The position numbers and the translations under genes were made by a program. The notes beneath the pieces were generated by a model. The model did not search any database. It was not told the origin of the DNA and was given only the letters and a program-made list of their open reading frames with translations. Positions 28,820 through 35,802 of a stretch of DNA of 64,000 nucleotides are shown piece after piece (positions within the stretch are counted from its first letter, which is position 1; the number at the start of each line of letters is the position of its first letter). Origin of the DNA: Nitrococcus mobilis (lineage in GTDB: Bacteria; Pseudomonadota; Gammaproteobacteria; Nitrococcales; Nitrococcaceae); contig JAGFJL010000102.1 in NCBI GenBank assembly GCA_024102725.1, positions 1 to 64,000 on the forward strand. Direction: 5' to 3'.

Positions 28820-29223
28820 GGTGTGCTCGAGGGCGGTCCCGTCATGTGCACCAATTCCCAGATATGCCCGTCGAGATCCTGGAAACCATGGCCATACATG
28901 AAACCGTGATCCTGCGGATCATTGTAGATTGAACCGCCGGCCGCGGCCGCCTTGCGCACCATGGTGTCGACCGCCTCGCGGCTCTCCAGCGTGAGCGCCA
29001 CCAGCACCTCGGTGGCGGCACGCGCATCGCTCACCGGCAGCGGCGTGAACTCGGCGAAGCGCTCACGGGTGAGCAGCATCGCGAAGATGTTGTCGCCGAT
29101 GATCATGCAGGTCGCCGTATCGTCGGTATACTCGGGATTGAAGTGAAAGCCGAGCCGGGCAAAAAAGGCGATCGAAGCCTGCAGATCGGCGACCGGCAGG
29201 TTGACGAAGATCTGTCTGGCCAT
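28816..29223 (-). CDS. VOC family protein
   Basis: 135-residue VOC (glyoxalase/bleomycin resistance fold) protein. It opens IFVNLPVADLQASIAFFARLGF, has a middle AMLLTRERFAEFTP and closes with FQDLDGHIWELVHM, the typical last strand with a metal-ligand Glu. The frame is open further upstream, but ATG 29223 has a GGAG ribosome site and fits homologues. It lies between the PhnB-like gene (10 bases upstream) and the sigma factor (4-base overlap). Substrate unknown. Confidence 0.88.
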   Translation of the reverse strand: MARQIFVNLPVADLQASIAFFARLGFHFNPEYTDDTATCMIIGDNIFAMLLTRERFAEFTPLPVSDARAATEVLVALTLESREAVDTMVRKAAAAGGSIYNDPQDHGFMYGHGFQDLDGHIWELVHMTGPPSSTP

Positions 29224-29233
29224 AGTGATCTCC

Positions 29234-29704
29234 TCACCCCCCGGGGCAGGCGGTCTTAGCGGCGGCCTGGATCTCTTCCGGGCTGACATCGCGGATGTGG
29301 GTGGCCACCGACCACTCGTGGCCGAAGGGGTCGACGAGCTTGCCGTAGCGGTCGCCCCGGAACATCTCCTCAGCCGGCATGGTGACGCGGGCACCGGCCG
29401 CCACGGCCCGCGCGATCGTGGCGTCGACGTCGTCCACGTACAGATACATGGTGACCGGCGAGCCGTTCAGCGACAAGGGGCTGTGCATGCCCCAGTCCGG
29501 ATTCTCGTCGACCAGCATCAACACCGAATCACCGATGCGCAGATGGCCGTGCATGAGCTTGCCGTCCGGCCCCCGCACTCGGCCGCCCTCAGTGGCGCCG
29601 AAGGCTTTGATGTAAAAGTCCATCGCCGCGTTGGCGTCGCGACAGATCAAATGCGGGGTGAGGCTGTGCATTCCCGCGGGGATCGGCTTGACCTTGGTGT
29701 CCAT
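29234..29704 (-). CDS. PhnB-like VOC family protein
   Basis: 156-residue VOC protein of the PhnB/YdhR-like subgroup. Marks are MHSLTPHLICRDANAAMDFYIKAFGA, the GHLRIGDSVLMLVDE strand and FGDRYG-like FRGDRYGKLVDPFGHEWSVATH at the C-terminal half. Proteins of this subgroup often accompany ECF42 factors. It is the first gene of the unit PhnB-like/VOC/sigma. A TGTCGA-N17-CGTC site lies 66-92 bases upstream of the start codon. Confidence 0.88.
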   Translation of the reverse strand: MDTKVKPIPAGMHSLTPHLICRDANAAMDFYIKAFGATEGGRVRGPDGKLMHGHLRIGDSVLMLVDENPDWGMHSPLSLNGSPVTMYLYVDDVDATIARAVAAGARVTMPAEEMFRGDRYGKLVDPFGHEWSVATHIRDVSPEEIQAAAKTACPGG

Positions 29705-29769
29705 AGAACGCTCCTGTAAGTCGAGAATACTATGGGGGCATCACCCAATTGCTGCGGGCTTGTTTCAAC

Positions 29770-29796
29770 GACGCGCGGCGAGACGCAAAATCGACA
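29770..29796 (-). promoter_or_regulatory. Predicted ECF42 promoter P2
   Basis: On the minus strand TGTCGA (29796-29791), 17 bases, then CGTC (29773-29770). It matches the -35 TGTCGA and -10 CGTC elements I recall for ECF42 factors and has the same spacing as the two other copies in this locus. Sequence similarity to P1 continues downstream (AAGCCCGCA.CAAT). It would drive the unit that contains the sigma gene, implying autoregulation. Confidence 0.72.
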
Positions 29797-29804
29797 TCTG
29801 TCGC

Positions 29805-30224
29805 CTAGCATCGGACATCGCCCGGTTTTCGATAGGAAACCGACTCAGCGGCGCTATTCGGCTGGGTGAGTATTTCCAGAAGATGACCGTCCGAGTCTTG
29901 AAAATACAGGCCGCGACCGCCGTTATGCAGATAAATCTCAGCGGGCCGCTGCCGGCCGGGGTCGGCCCAGTACGGGAGGTGGCGATCGCCTAGGTGAGCG
30001 AAAATCTGATCGAAATCTTCCTCGGCGACCAGAAAAGCATAGTGCTGCATGGCGATATCGCCATCGCGTTCATAGAAATCGAGCGAGACGCCATTGTCGA
30101 GTCTCACCACCAGCATCGGACCGAAAGGCTCAAGCGATGGCAGTTGCAGAATTTCCGCGAGGAAGGCCGCGGAGCGGTGTTTGTCGCGGCACCAGACGAT
30201 CGTATGGTTGAGCTGCGCGGTCAT
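29805..30224 (-). CDS. VOC family protein
   Basis: 139-residue VOC protein: NHTIVWCRDKHRSAAFLAEIL, then LVVRLDNGVSLDFYE, HYAFLVAEEDFDQIFAHL and the closing YFQDSDGHLLEILTQ with a metal-ligand Glu. It resembles the glyoxalase-like members with a HTIV start. It is the last gene of the P3 unit, 18 bases after a YCII gene. The start ATG 30224 fits the family. Substrate unknown. Confidence 0.87.
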   Translation of the reverse strand: MTAQLNHTIVWCRDKHRSAAFLAEILQLPSLEPFGPMLVVRLDNGVSLDFYERDGDIAMQHYAFLVAEEDFDQIFAHLGDRHLPYWADPGRQRPAEIYLHNGGRGLYFQDSDGHLLEILTQPNSAAESVSYRKPGDVRC

Positions 30225-30242
30225 TGCGGGTATACACTTCGG

Positions 30243-30599
30243 TCAGCCGACGTAGCAGGGCGCGCATTCGCGCACCTCGACCGTGGCGAAACGCGCCGCC
30301 GGACACTGCCTGGCGATCGCGAGGGCCTCCGTCCGGTCGGCACAGTCGATCAGGTAGAAACCGCCGATCATTTCTTTCGACTCGGCGAACGGGCCGTCAC
30401 GCAATAGCGGCTTGCCGCCACGCTGTTGCAGTCTCGTACCGTGCTTGTCGGGGCGCAACGACCGGCTGGCCAACAGTTGGCCGCGCGCGGCGAGGTTTTC
30501 GCCGAAGCGGACCATCTCGTCATACAGCGCCCGACCTTCGTCCGCGCTGCGGGACTCACGATCCTCACGTGCCTCAACGATCAGCAGCAGATACTCCAT
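30243..30599 (-). CDS. YCII (DGPF) family protein
   Basis: 118-residue YCII-domain protein. It starts MEYLLLIVEAREDRESRS and carries the signature RDGPFAESKEMIGGFYLIDC, where the DGPF element names the family. YCII proteins have a ferredoxin-like fold with a conserved His/Asp pair, and their reaction is mostly unknown; the set linked to ECF42 is the commonest genomic companion of that sigma group. It sits 25 bases after a VOC gene on the same strand. Confidence 0.9.
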   Translation of the reverse strand: MEYLLLIVEAREDRESRSADEGRALYDEMVRFGENLAARGQLLASRSLRPDKHGTRLQQRGGKPLLRDGPFAESKEMIGGFYLIDCADRTEALAIARQCPAARFATVEVRECAPCYVG

Positions 30600-30624
30600 G
30601 GCGTTTCTCCGTAACGATTGCCGA

Positions 30625-30993
30625 TCATCGCATTGAATGCAAACCGATCAAGTTGCCTTCTGTGTCGTTGACGAGTGCGATATGACCGCACTCGCCGATG
30701 GAAAACTTTTCCCGCTGCACGCGGCCGCCGGCCTCGAGCGCACGCGCCGCCTCGACAGCGCAGTCTTCGCAGGCGAAATACACCAGCGTGTTGTTACCGC
30801 CGGGTTCTACGCCGTCCATCTTCACCAGTGCGCCAGCGGCCCCGACCAATTGCTGGTCCATCGGAAAGGCCCACAGCTCCAGCTCGGGTGAGTTCAGCTT
30901 CTCCAGCGTACGCTCGAAAACGGTTTCATAAAAACGCTTGGCGCGCGGCATATCCTGTACATAGATTTCGAACCAGATCGCGGGATTGGACAT
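30625..30993 (-). CDS. VOC family protein
   Basis: 122-residue VOC protein: AIWFEIYVQDMPRAKRFYETVF at the start, NNTLVYFACEDCAVEAARAL in the middle, FSIGECGHIALVNDTEGNLIGLHS at the end. The last block (GHIALV.DTEGN.IGLHS) is typical of the YaeR-like group. ATG 30993 is chosen over an upstream in-frame ATG at 31029, because homologues start at SNP.IWFEI. It lies 41 bases after the first YCII gene. Confidence 0.88.
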   Translation of the reverse strand: MSNPAIWFEIYVQDMPRAKRFYETVFERTLEKLNSPELELWAFPMDQQLVGAAGALVKMDGVEPGGNNTLVYFACEDCAVEAARALEAGGRVQREKFSIGECGHIALVNDTEGNLIGLHSMR

Positions 30994-31034
30994 TGAGATA
31001 GTCCTCAGATAAATATGCCAATTCTGCATCGCCG

Positions 31035-31457
31035 TCAGCTTGACGGCTCGCCGCCCATACCCAAGGACTTGAAGCGATCGACGGCCTCCGATTCGCCGAA
31101 GTCCTCGAGCTCGAACAAACGGCGGACCTCGATCTCGGCCTCGCCGCCCTCACCGGCCGGGTTCGGAAAACGCCGAACCCATTCGGCCGCCTCTGCGCGG
31201 CTTTTGACCTGGATGAGCGTATAGCCAGCGATAAGTTCCTTGGATTCAGTGAACGGGCCATCGATCACGGTGCGCTTCTCGCCCGCATAACGGACCCGCC
31301 AACCCGTCGAGCTAGGCTGCAGGCCCGAGCCATCGAGCAATACGCCGGCACCGGCCAGCGCCTCATGATAGTCCGCCATTTGGGCTAGCAGCGCCCCACT
31401 CGGCATGACGCCGGCCTCCGAGTCTTTGGTCGCCTTGACGATGATCATGTAACGCAT
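31035..31457 (-). CDS. YCII (DGPF) family protein
   Basis: 140-residue YCII-domain protein, starting MRYMIIVKATKDSEAGVMP, with the family signature VIDGPFTESKELIAGYTLIQV and a C-terminal extension (EIEVRRLFELEDFGES) common in the ECF-linked subgroup. It is the first gene after the promoter-like site at 31507-31533, so it probably heads the unit YCII-VOC-YCII-VOC (31457 down to 29805). Confidence 0.9.
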   Translation of the reverse strand: MRYMIIVKATKDSEAGVMPSGALLAQMADYHEALAGAGVLLDGSGLQPSSTGWRVRYAGEKRTVIDGPFTESKELIAGYTLIQVKSRAEAAEWVRRFPNPAGEGGEAEIEVRRLFELEDFGESEAVDRFKSLGMGGEPSS

Positions 31458-31506
31458 GCGGTTCTCCTCGAATCGGCCGGAACGAGTTGCCCGGCTTCAC
31501 TGTGGC

Positions 31507-31533
31507 GACGGATGACGAGGCGGTAGATCGACA
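31507..31533 (-). promoter_or_regulatory. Predicted ECF42 promoter P3
   Basis: Minus strand TGTCGA (31533-31528), 17 bases, CGTC (31510-31507), 50 bases before the start codon of the YCII gene at 31457. Element sequence and spacing are identical to those of P1 and P2. Confidence 0.72.
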
Positions 31534-31613
31534 ATCGATGCAGTTGTTTTCGCTCCACCTCGTCCATCCAGGGCGGCCCACTCAATGTCGGCGGCGCATC
31601 GGGCGGGTGCTCA

Positions 31614-31964
31614 TCAATCGACGATGACTTCAAACCCGCCATAGATCAGTCGCTTGCCGTCAAAAGGCATGGGGTTCGACTCGGGTTGCATGCGCGGATC
31701 GGACATGACTTTCTCCATGCCTTGATTTCTGATTTCACGCGACGGCCACGTGATCCAGGCGAAAACCACAGTTTCGTCCGGCTGGCGCTGCACTGCCATC
31801 GGGAATGATGTGACCTCACCTTCGGGCACATCGTCTCCCCAACATTCAACAACCTGCAAGGCGCCATGTTCCTTGAACACGGCAGCCGCTTGTTTGGCAT
31901 GATGCACGTACCGTTCTTTATTTTGGGTAGGTACTGCAGCAACGAATCCGTCGACGTAAGTCAT
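31614..31964 (-). CDS. DUF1428 family protein
   Basis: 116-residue DUF1428 protein with a dimeric alpha/beta-barrel pattern: YVDGFVAAVPTQNKERYVHHA, VVECWGDDVPEGEVTSFP, VVFAWITWPSREIRNQGMEKVMSDPRM, and FDGKRLIYGGFEVIVD. Length and order of the blocks are normal. The function is unknown. It lies inside the VOC/YCII locus and no TGTCGA-N17-CGTC site precedes it, so it may be read from P1 further upstream or have its own promoter. Confidence 0.9.
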   Translation of the reverse strand: MTYVDGFVAAVPTQNKERYVHHAKQAAAVFKEHGALQVVECWGDDVPEGEVTSFPMAVQRQPDETVVFAWITWPSREIRNQGMEKVMSDPRMQPESNPMPFDGKRLIYGGFEVIVD

Positions 31965-32239
31965 CGTTTCTCTCCTTCAACTGTTTGATTGAGCGGCACC
32001 AGTGAGAATCGTCTTTGGGATGAATGGCACTTAACTTTAAGTGATCGGGTTTCGCGATATTCGATCTGAGGGCCGCCGTAAATCCATCCTTGGAGGCTCG
32101 CTTGGCGCATCCATCCGGCAAACGCTCTCGGATCGAACACCACGAAACCCTTTCAGCCCGCTGCAAGTCGGTAAAGTAAGTGCCATTCGCCTTTGGCGAT
32201 CGTCCTTTCTCGCGGTGCACCTTTTGCCGAGTGGCTCTG

Positions 32240-32337
32240 GTGGTCTGTTGCGCTTGCCGGCGCATCCCTACGACGGATGAGCCGCCGATCATCCCGCCAC
32301 GGCCGTAGATCACGGTGTTTTTGCCGGCAAGCAGCAT
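32240..32337 (-). pseudogene. Possible remnant of a short-chain dehydrogenase N-terminus
   Basis: ATG 32337 opens MLLAGKNTVIYGRGGMIGGS, which resembles the first strand and glycine-rich loop of an SDR Rossmann fold. After about 25 residues the resemblance ends. The frame stays open to 31918 but that part has no recognisable motif and overlaps the DUF1428 gene. The rest of an SDR gene (about 220 residues) is absent. This is a low-confidence reading. Confidence 0.35.
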
Positions 32338-32352
32338 TTCCAGGCCTCTTTT

Positions 32353-32850
32353 TCACACCGCCGGTCCGGTAGCCGCACGCTCGAGCGCCGCGATGTCGAG
32401 CTTTTTCATCGGCAGCATGGCCTGCATCACACGGTCAGCTGTTGCCGGGTCGGGATCGGCCAGCAGTTCGATCAGCCGCCTCGGTACGATTTGCCACGCC
32501 AGGCCGTAGCGGTCTTTGAGCCAGCCACACTGCTGCGCCGCCGGATCACCGCCCTCGCCCAGCCGCTGCCAATAATAGTCGACCTCGGCCTGAGTCGCGC
32601 AGTCCACGACGAAGGATATCGCCTGGTTGAATTCGAATACCGGTCCGCCGTTCAGCGCGGTGAACGCCTGACCGTCGAGCTCGAACGCGACCGTCATCAC
32701 GGTGCCGGGCGGTTGTCGGTGTCGTTCCTCGCCGACGTTGCCATAACGCAATACCCGGCTGATGCGCGAGCTCGGGAATACCGAGACATAAAATTGCGCG
32801 GCCTCTTCGGCGTCGCCGTCGAACCATAGGAACGGAGTGATTTTTTGCAT
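32353..32850 (-). CDS. VOC family protein, PhnB/3-dmu-9_3-mt type
   Basis: 165-residue protein of the 3-demethylubiquinone-methyltransferase-like VOC subgroup: ITPFLWFDGDAEEAAQFYVSVF, VMTVAFELDGQAFTALNGGP, FNQAISFVVDC and WQIVPRRLIELL.DPD. Despite the subgroup name these are not methyltransferases. Its activity is unknown. It is the distal gene of the ECF42 locus, and has its own TGTCGA-N17-CGTC site 53-79 bases upstream of the start codon. Confidence 0.9.
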   Translation of the reverse strand: MQKITPFLWFDGDAEEAAQFYVSVFPSSRISRVLRYGNVGEERHRQPPGTVMTVAFELDGQAFTALNGGPVFEFNQAISFVVDCATQAEVDYYWQRLGEGGDPAAQQCGWLKDRYGLAWQIVPRRLIELLADPDPATADRVMQAMLPMKKLDIAALERAATGPAV

Positions 32851-32902
32851 GCATGCCTCCGGGATGCTGGAAAATCGCTGATTGTTGCGGGCTTATTGGG
32901 AC

Positions 32903-32929
32903 GACGGATGGACCGATGTCAAATCGACA
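32903..32929 (-). promoter_or_regulatory. Predicted ECF42 promoter P1
   Basis: Minus strand TGTCGA (32929-32924), 17 bases, CGTC (32906-32903), upstream of the VOC gene at 32850. Shares TGTCGATTT, CGTCGT and the downstream AAGCCCGCA.CAAT with P2, so the two upstream regions are clearly related. Confidence 0.72.
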
Positions 32930-33604
32930 AGCCTAACGAGCGCGTGCCTGTGCTGCTCTTGGCCACAAAACGGCGAGGCTTGCCTGCCCACCGAGGGTAC
33001 CGGCATCGACCGAGCTTTTAATCCGTATCGCCGCCTGTCGAGGCAGTACGCAACGGGTACCCATCAAAAGGCAAATGGCCGGTGCTTGACCGCCGAAATC
33101 GGGGGCATGGCGCATGGTAGAGATTCAATAGCAGGTTGTATGACTTGGGCATGATGATCGATGGGACTTGCAGGATCGGGGGAGCAGTCCTCGGTCAGCC
33201 AGGCATCACCAAAGGCCCGGCTTTCCACCTCGTCGAACGCGACCGCTGGACCGTCTTTGACCCACCCGGTAGAAACGCAGCGACTGCCTGGGTTCGTTCG
33301 GAGGCCATGGCGATGCCCTGTTTGGCAAGACGCCTTCACCCTATCAGCATGTTGCCAAGCAGGAACACTGCCTGACAGCGGGCGACATTGCAGGCCTTAG
33401 CTGCGGTCCAATGGCACCATCCTATACCGAACCTACCTGGCCACTCGAACGGGGCTCAAATCATTGCGAATGACTGGGGGGAAAGGGACAATACCACCCC
33501 ACCGACGACCTCGATGTCCTCTGCAGGAACACGCTAAAACCCCACGTCTCGCCGGCATGATCCTTGAGCCGACACCAAGTACCACAATACTGAGGAAAAC
33601 TTTT
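32930..33604. other. Gap between the ECF42 locus and the SYLF gene
   Basis: About 675 bases in which I see no gene with coding character; the frames present are short or interrupted. It should contain the SYLF promoter at its right end, where CTGAGGAAAAC forms the ribosome site. Confidence 0.4.
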
Positions 33605-34189
33605 ATGAAAACAAAATACTTGTGGCATCTCCCGGTCTTGCTGTGTGCGTTGCTCCTGGCGAACACCGCTTGGGCAGACAAGGACAGCGATAGCTACGAG
33701 AAGACGGTCAAGGCCTTCAAGGAAGCTGGGGAAAGCGGCAAGTTTTTCGATTCTGCCTATGGCTATGCCGTCTTCCCGACCGTCGGCAAGGGCGGCGTGG
33801 GCATCGGTGGCGCGCTCGGCAAGGGCCGCGTCTACAAACAAGGCGAATGGGTCGGCAATTCCTCGATGGTCCAACTGAGCATCGGCTTCCAGCTCGGCGG
33901 TCAGGCCTACAGCATGATCATCTTTTTCAAGGACGAACGCGCCTTCAACGAGTTCACCACGGGTGAGTTCGAGTTCTCCGCCCAGGCGAGCGCCGTAGCG
34001 ATCACCGCCGGGGCATCTGCTCAGGCTTCGACCCAGGGCACCTCCGGAGGCGTCAGCGGCGGCCGGGGCGATGCCAAGACGGCCGGCGACTATACCAAGG
34101 GCATGGCGGTCTTCACCATAGCCCGTGGCGGTCTGATGTACGAAGCCGCCATCGCCGGCATGAAGTTCAGCTATACGCCCAAGCAGTAA
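33605..34189 (+). CDS. Secreted SYLF (Ysc84) domain lipid-binding protein
   Basis: 194-residue exported protein: signal peptide MKTKYLWHLPVLLCALLLAN..AWA (about 24 residues), then a SYLF domain. Marks are AFKEAGESGKFFDSAYGYAVFPTVGKGGVGIGGALGKGRVY and SIGFQLGGQAYSMIIFF, with a Ser/Thr/Gly-rich loop near residue 150 and the closing GLMYEAAIAGMKFSYTP. SYLF domains bind phosphoinositides in eukaryotes; the bacterial role is unclear. ATG 33605 has a GAGGAAAA site; the upstream open frame lacks a signal peptide. A terminator-like hairpin follows. Confidence 0.88.
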   Translation: MKTKYLWHLPVLLCALLLANTAWADKDSDSYEKTVKAFKEAGESGKFFDSAYGYAVFPTVGKGGVGIGGALGKGRVYKQGEWVGNSSMVQLSIGFQLGGQAYSMIIFFKDERAFNEFTTGEFEFSAQASAVAITAGASAQASTQGTSGGVSGGRGDAKTAGDYTKGMAVFTIARGGLMYEAAIAGMKFSYTPKQ

Positions 34190-34197
34190 CGAGTCGA

Positions 34198-34237
34198 GCC
34201 GGATAGACCCAGCCTCTCGGAGGTGGGCCTATCCGGC
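34198..34237 (+). terminator. Hairpin after the SYLF gene
   Basis: Arms 34198-34211 and 34224-34237 pair at 13 of 14 positions (GCCGGATAGACCCA / TGGGCCTATCCGGC). It begins 8 bases after the stop codon. The downstream run is CCCAAATTT rather than a clean T-run, so efficiency is uncertain. Confidence 0.55.
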
Positions 34238-34293
34238 CCAAATTTGGTTGATTTCGGAGCCAAGACAAAAGACTCCTTGGCAGTCGGCGGTTA

Positions 34294-34677
34294 CTACGCC
34301 TGAGACCGCTTTGGCATGAGGTGCCACAGAACAATCGCCACCAGAAATAGAGCAGGCACATCGCCCAAAAGATTTATGCGATCCGTTTCATCGACAAGCG
34401 CTTGACCGAGCATTATTCCGCCGTGAACGATGCTCGACCAGATCGTGAACCATATAAGGCTTGCATTAGCCATGGGGTCTTTCGCAGCTAAAATCAAAAA
34501 GACACCCAACGTCGCGTATACTCCCATAATCATTTGTTCGTATTCGTACTGAGGCGGCGTCCAGCCCCAACCAGCAGGCCAGATCCATATCATCATTGCT
34601 GGAACGCCCACGATGAAAATGACCCCAATCACATAAAGCGCGGCTTTGAGGTATTTGAGATTCTCTTCGTGCTTCAT
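34294..34677 (-). CDS. DUF6632-type four-helix membrane protein
   Basis: 127-residue membrane protein with four hydrophobic segments: YVIGVIFIVGVPAMMIWIW, MGVYATLGVFLILAA, IWFTIWSSIVHGGIM and VPALFLVAIVLWHL. The pattern fits the DUF6632 family, of unknown function. ATG 34677 matches the family start (MKHEENLKYLK); the frame is open to 34719. It may be the last cassette of the array or the flanking chromosome, since the attC end beside its stop codon is not clear. Confidence 0.7.
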   Translation of the reverse strand: MKHEENLKYLKAALYVIGVIFIVGVPAMMIWIWPAGWGWTPPQYEYEQMIMGVYATLGVFLILAAKDPMANASLIWFTIWSSIVHGGIMLGQALVDETDRINLLGDVPALFLVAIVLWHLMPKRSQA

Positions 34678-34685
34678 GATATTGC

Positions 34686-34792
34686 TCCTAACCTGGGTGT
34701 CGAGACCGCCAACGCCCAAGCTAATCTGCCGTCGGAGCAGCCGAAGTCTGCGGAGGGAACTTTGTCTGCGCCAGCGGGTAAAGCGGTTAGGT
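34686..34792 (-). repeat. Possible attC-like site, degenerate
   Basis: The ends CCTAACC (34687-34693) and GGTTAGG (34785-34791) are exact inverted copies, read on the minus strand as ACCTAAC ... GTTAGGA. The span of 107 bases suits an attC, but the inner stem is not obvious. Confidence 0.4.
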
Positions 34793-34839
34793 TGATTGCT
34801 ATGTTTTAGACATTTATAGCCGCTTTTCGCAAACGTGCT

Positions 34840-34898
34840 GACAAACCGTTCAGATCGTGGCTCACTTCGCTCACACGATTTAACCTTATTCGTTAGGT
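34840..34898 (-). repeat. attC-like site of the HigBA cassette
   Basis: On the minus strand the site opens with R'' ACCTAAC overlapping the higA stop codon, then a stem GTTAAATCGTG pairing with CACGATCTGAAC around a TGAGCGAAGTGAGC loop, with one extra base on one arm as attC stems have. The closing box GTTTGTC is degenerate. Length is 59 bases, in the usual attC range. Confidence 0.6.
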
Positions 34899-35174
34899 GC
34901 CAATAGGCTCAACATGAACTTTAGGACGGTGAGATGAAAGCTCATACGCCGCCTGCAGATTAAGCCAGAACTCCGGCGAAGTTTTGAATGCCTCGGACAA
35001 TAACCAGGCGGTATTTGGGGAGATACCTCGTTTGCCACGAATTATTTCATTGACCCGTTGAAGCGGGATGCCGATATGCCCCGCCAATGCTTTTTGCGTG
35101 AGCCCCATGGGCTCCAAAAACTCTCTAAGCAGGATGATGCCAGGGTGCGTTGCAGTTCGATTTGTAGGAATCAT
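34893..35174 (-). CDS. higA: HigA family antitoxin
   Basis: 93-residue helix-turn-helix antitoxin of the HigA type. It shows the family start NRTATHPGIILLREFLEPMGLTQ, the HTH (LAGHIGIPLQRVNEIIRGKRGISPNTAWLLSEAF) and a C-terminal FWLNLQAAYEL. HigA binds and neutralises HigB and represses their promoter. It follows higB by 19 bases, the toxin-first order typical of higBA. The stop codon lies in the first box of an attC-like site. Confidence 0.93.
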   Translation of the reverse strand: MIPTNRTATHPGIILLREFLEPMGLTQKALAGHIGIPLQRVNEIIRGKRGISPNTAWLLSEAFKTSPEFWLNLQAAYELSSHRPKVHVEPIGT

Positions 35175-35193
35175 TTCATTACCTCAATCTTTA

Positions 35194-35487
35194 TCAGTCG
35201 TGGTAATTCACCACCGCCACTTTATGGGCGTTCGAGCCTTGCCACTGGAATACGATTCGCCACTGGGCATTAATACGAATGCTGTGATACCCAGCATAGT
35301 CCCCGCTTAATGCCTCGAGTCGGTTGCCCGGAGGTGACCGAAGATCATCCAGTGATTCAGCAGCGTTCAGGACATCGAGCTTATACAAAGCCGAATCCAA
35401 TATTTGAGATGGCAGTCGGCGAACTTTACTACTCGAAATACCGTGATATAAATCGGAGGTTGCACGGTTGCCAAAAGACTCGATCAT
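35194..35487 (-). CDS. higB: HigB family toxin (RelE-like)
   Basis: 97-residue toxin of the HigB/RelE group, which cuts mRNA at the ribosome. Marks are MIESFGNRATSDLYHG, LRSPPGNRLEALSGDYAGYHSIRINAQWRIVFQW and VAVVNYHD, the final His being part of the active-site region. Length is normal for an active toxin. It lies first in the pair, inside a cassette that starts at GTTAGGC (35544-35538). Toxin-antitoxin pairs are common stabilising cassettes in large integrons. Confidence 0.93.
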   Translation of the reverse strand: MIESFGNRATSDLYHGISSSKVRRLPSQILDSALYKLDVLNAAESLDDLRSPPGNRLEALSGDYAGYHSIRINAQWRIVFQWQGSNAHKVAVVNYHD

Positions 35488-35537
35488 GTGCCGATATTAA
35501 CGGATACACGGCATCCATGCAATAATACCCTCTTGGC

Positions 35538-35799
35538 GCCTAACGGGGTTGGCGATGAGCGGCCCCCGTGCGTCGGGGCTCAATGTCCCGGCGCATAGGG
35601 GGCTTGATCGCCAGTTCGGCGGCGCTTCGCGCCGGCACTGAATCGAACGAAGGGAGCACGAGATTAGGCATCAAGCCCGCCCTCCCGCTTGTTGGTGCCC
35701 CAGTCAGCCTTGATGCCTAATCTCGCGCTTCCCGCGCTCATCGCCAACTCCGTTCAGCGGCGTGGCAAAGCGGCACGCCGCTGCAACCAAATGTTCGGC
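35538..35799 (-). repeat. attC-like site of the VOC cassette with nested palindromes
   Basis: Minus strand: R'' GCCGAAC (35799-35793), a 10-bp stem CAGCGGCGTG/CACGCCGCTG, and a closing R' GTTAGGC (35544-35538). Between them are two more perfect inverted repeats: 14 bp (35548-35561 with 35735-35748) and 17 bp (35659-35675 with 35709-35725, CGAGATTAGGCATCAAG). At 262 bases the site is far longer than a usual attC of 57-140 bases. The inner arms may be a small inverted-repeat element inserted in an attC. Confidence 0.6.
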
Positions 35800-35802
35800 G
35801 TC

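Noticed and set aside
27692-28909. 405-codon plus-strand frame
   Set aside because: Antisense to the sigma factor gene, compositionally a mirror of it.
31918-32337. Complete 139-residue protein from ATG 32337
   Set aside because: Only the first 20 or so residues look like a known fold, and the end overlaps the DUF1428 gene; kept as a possible remnant only.
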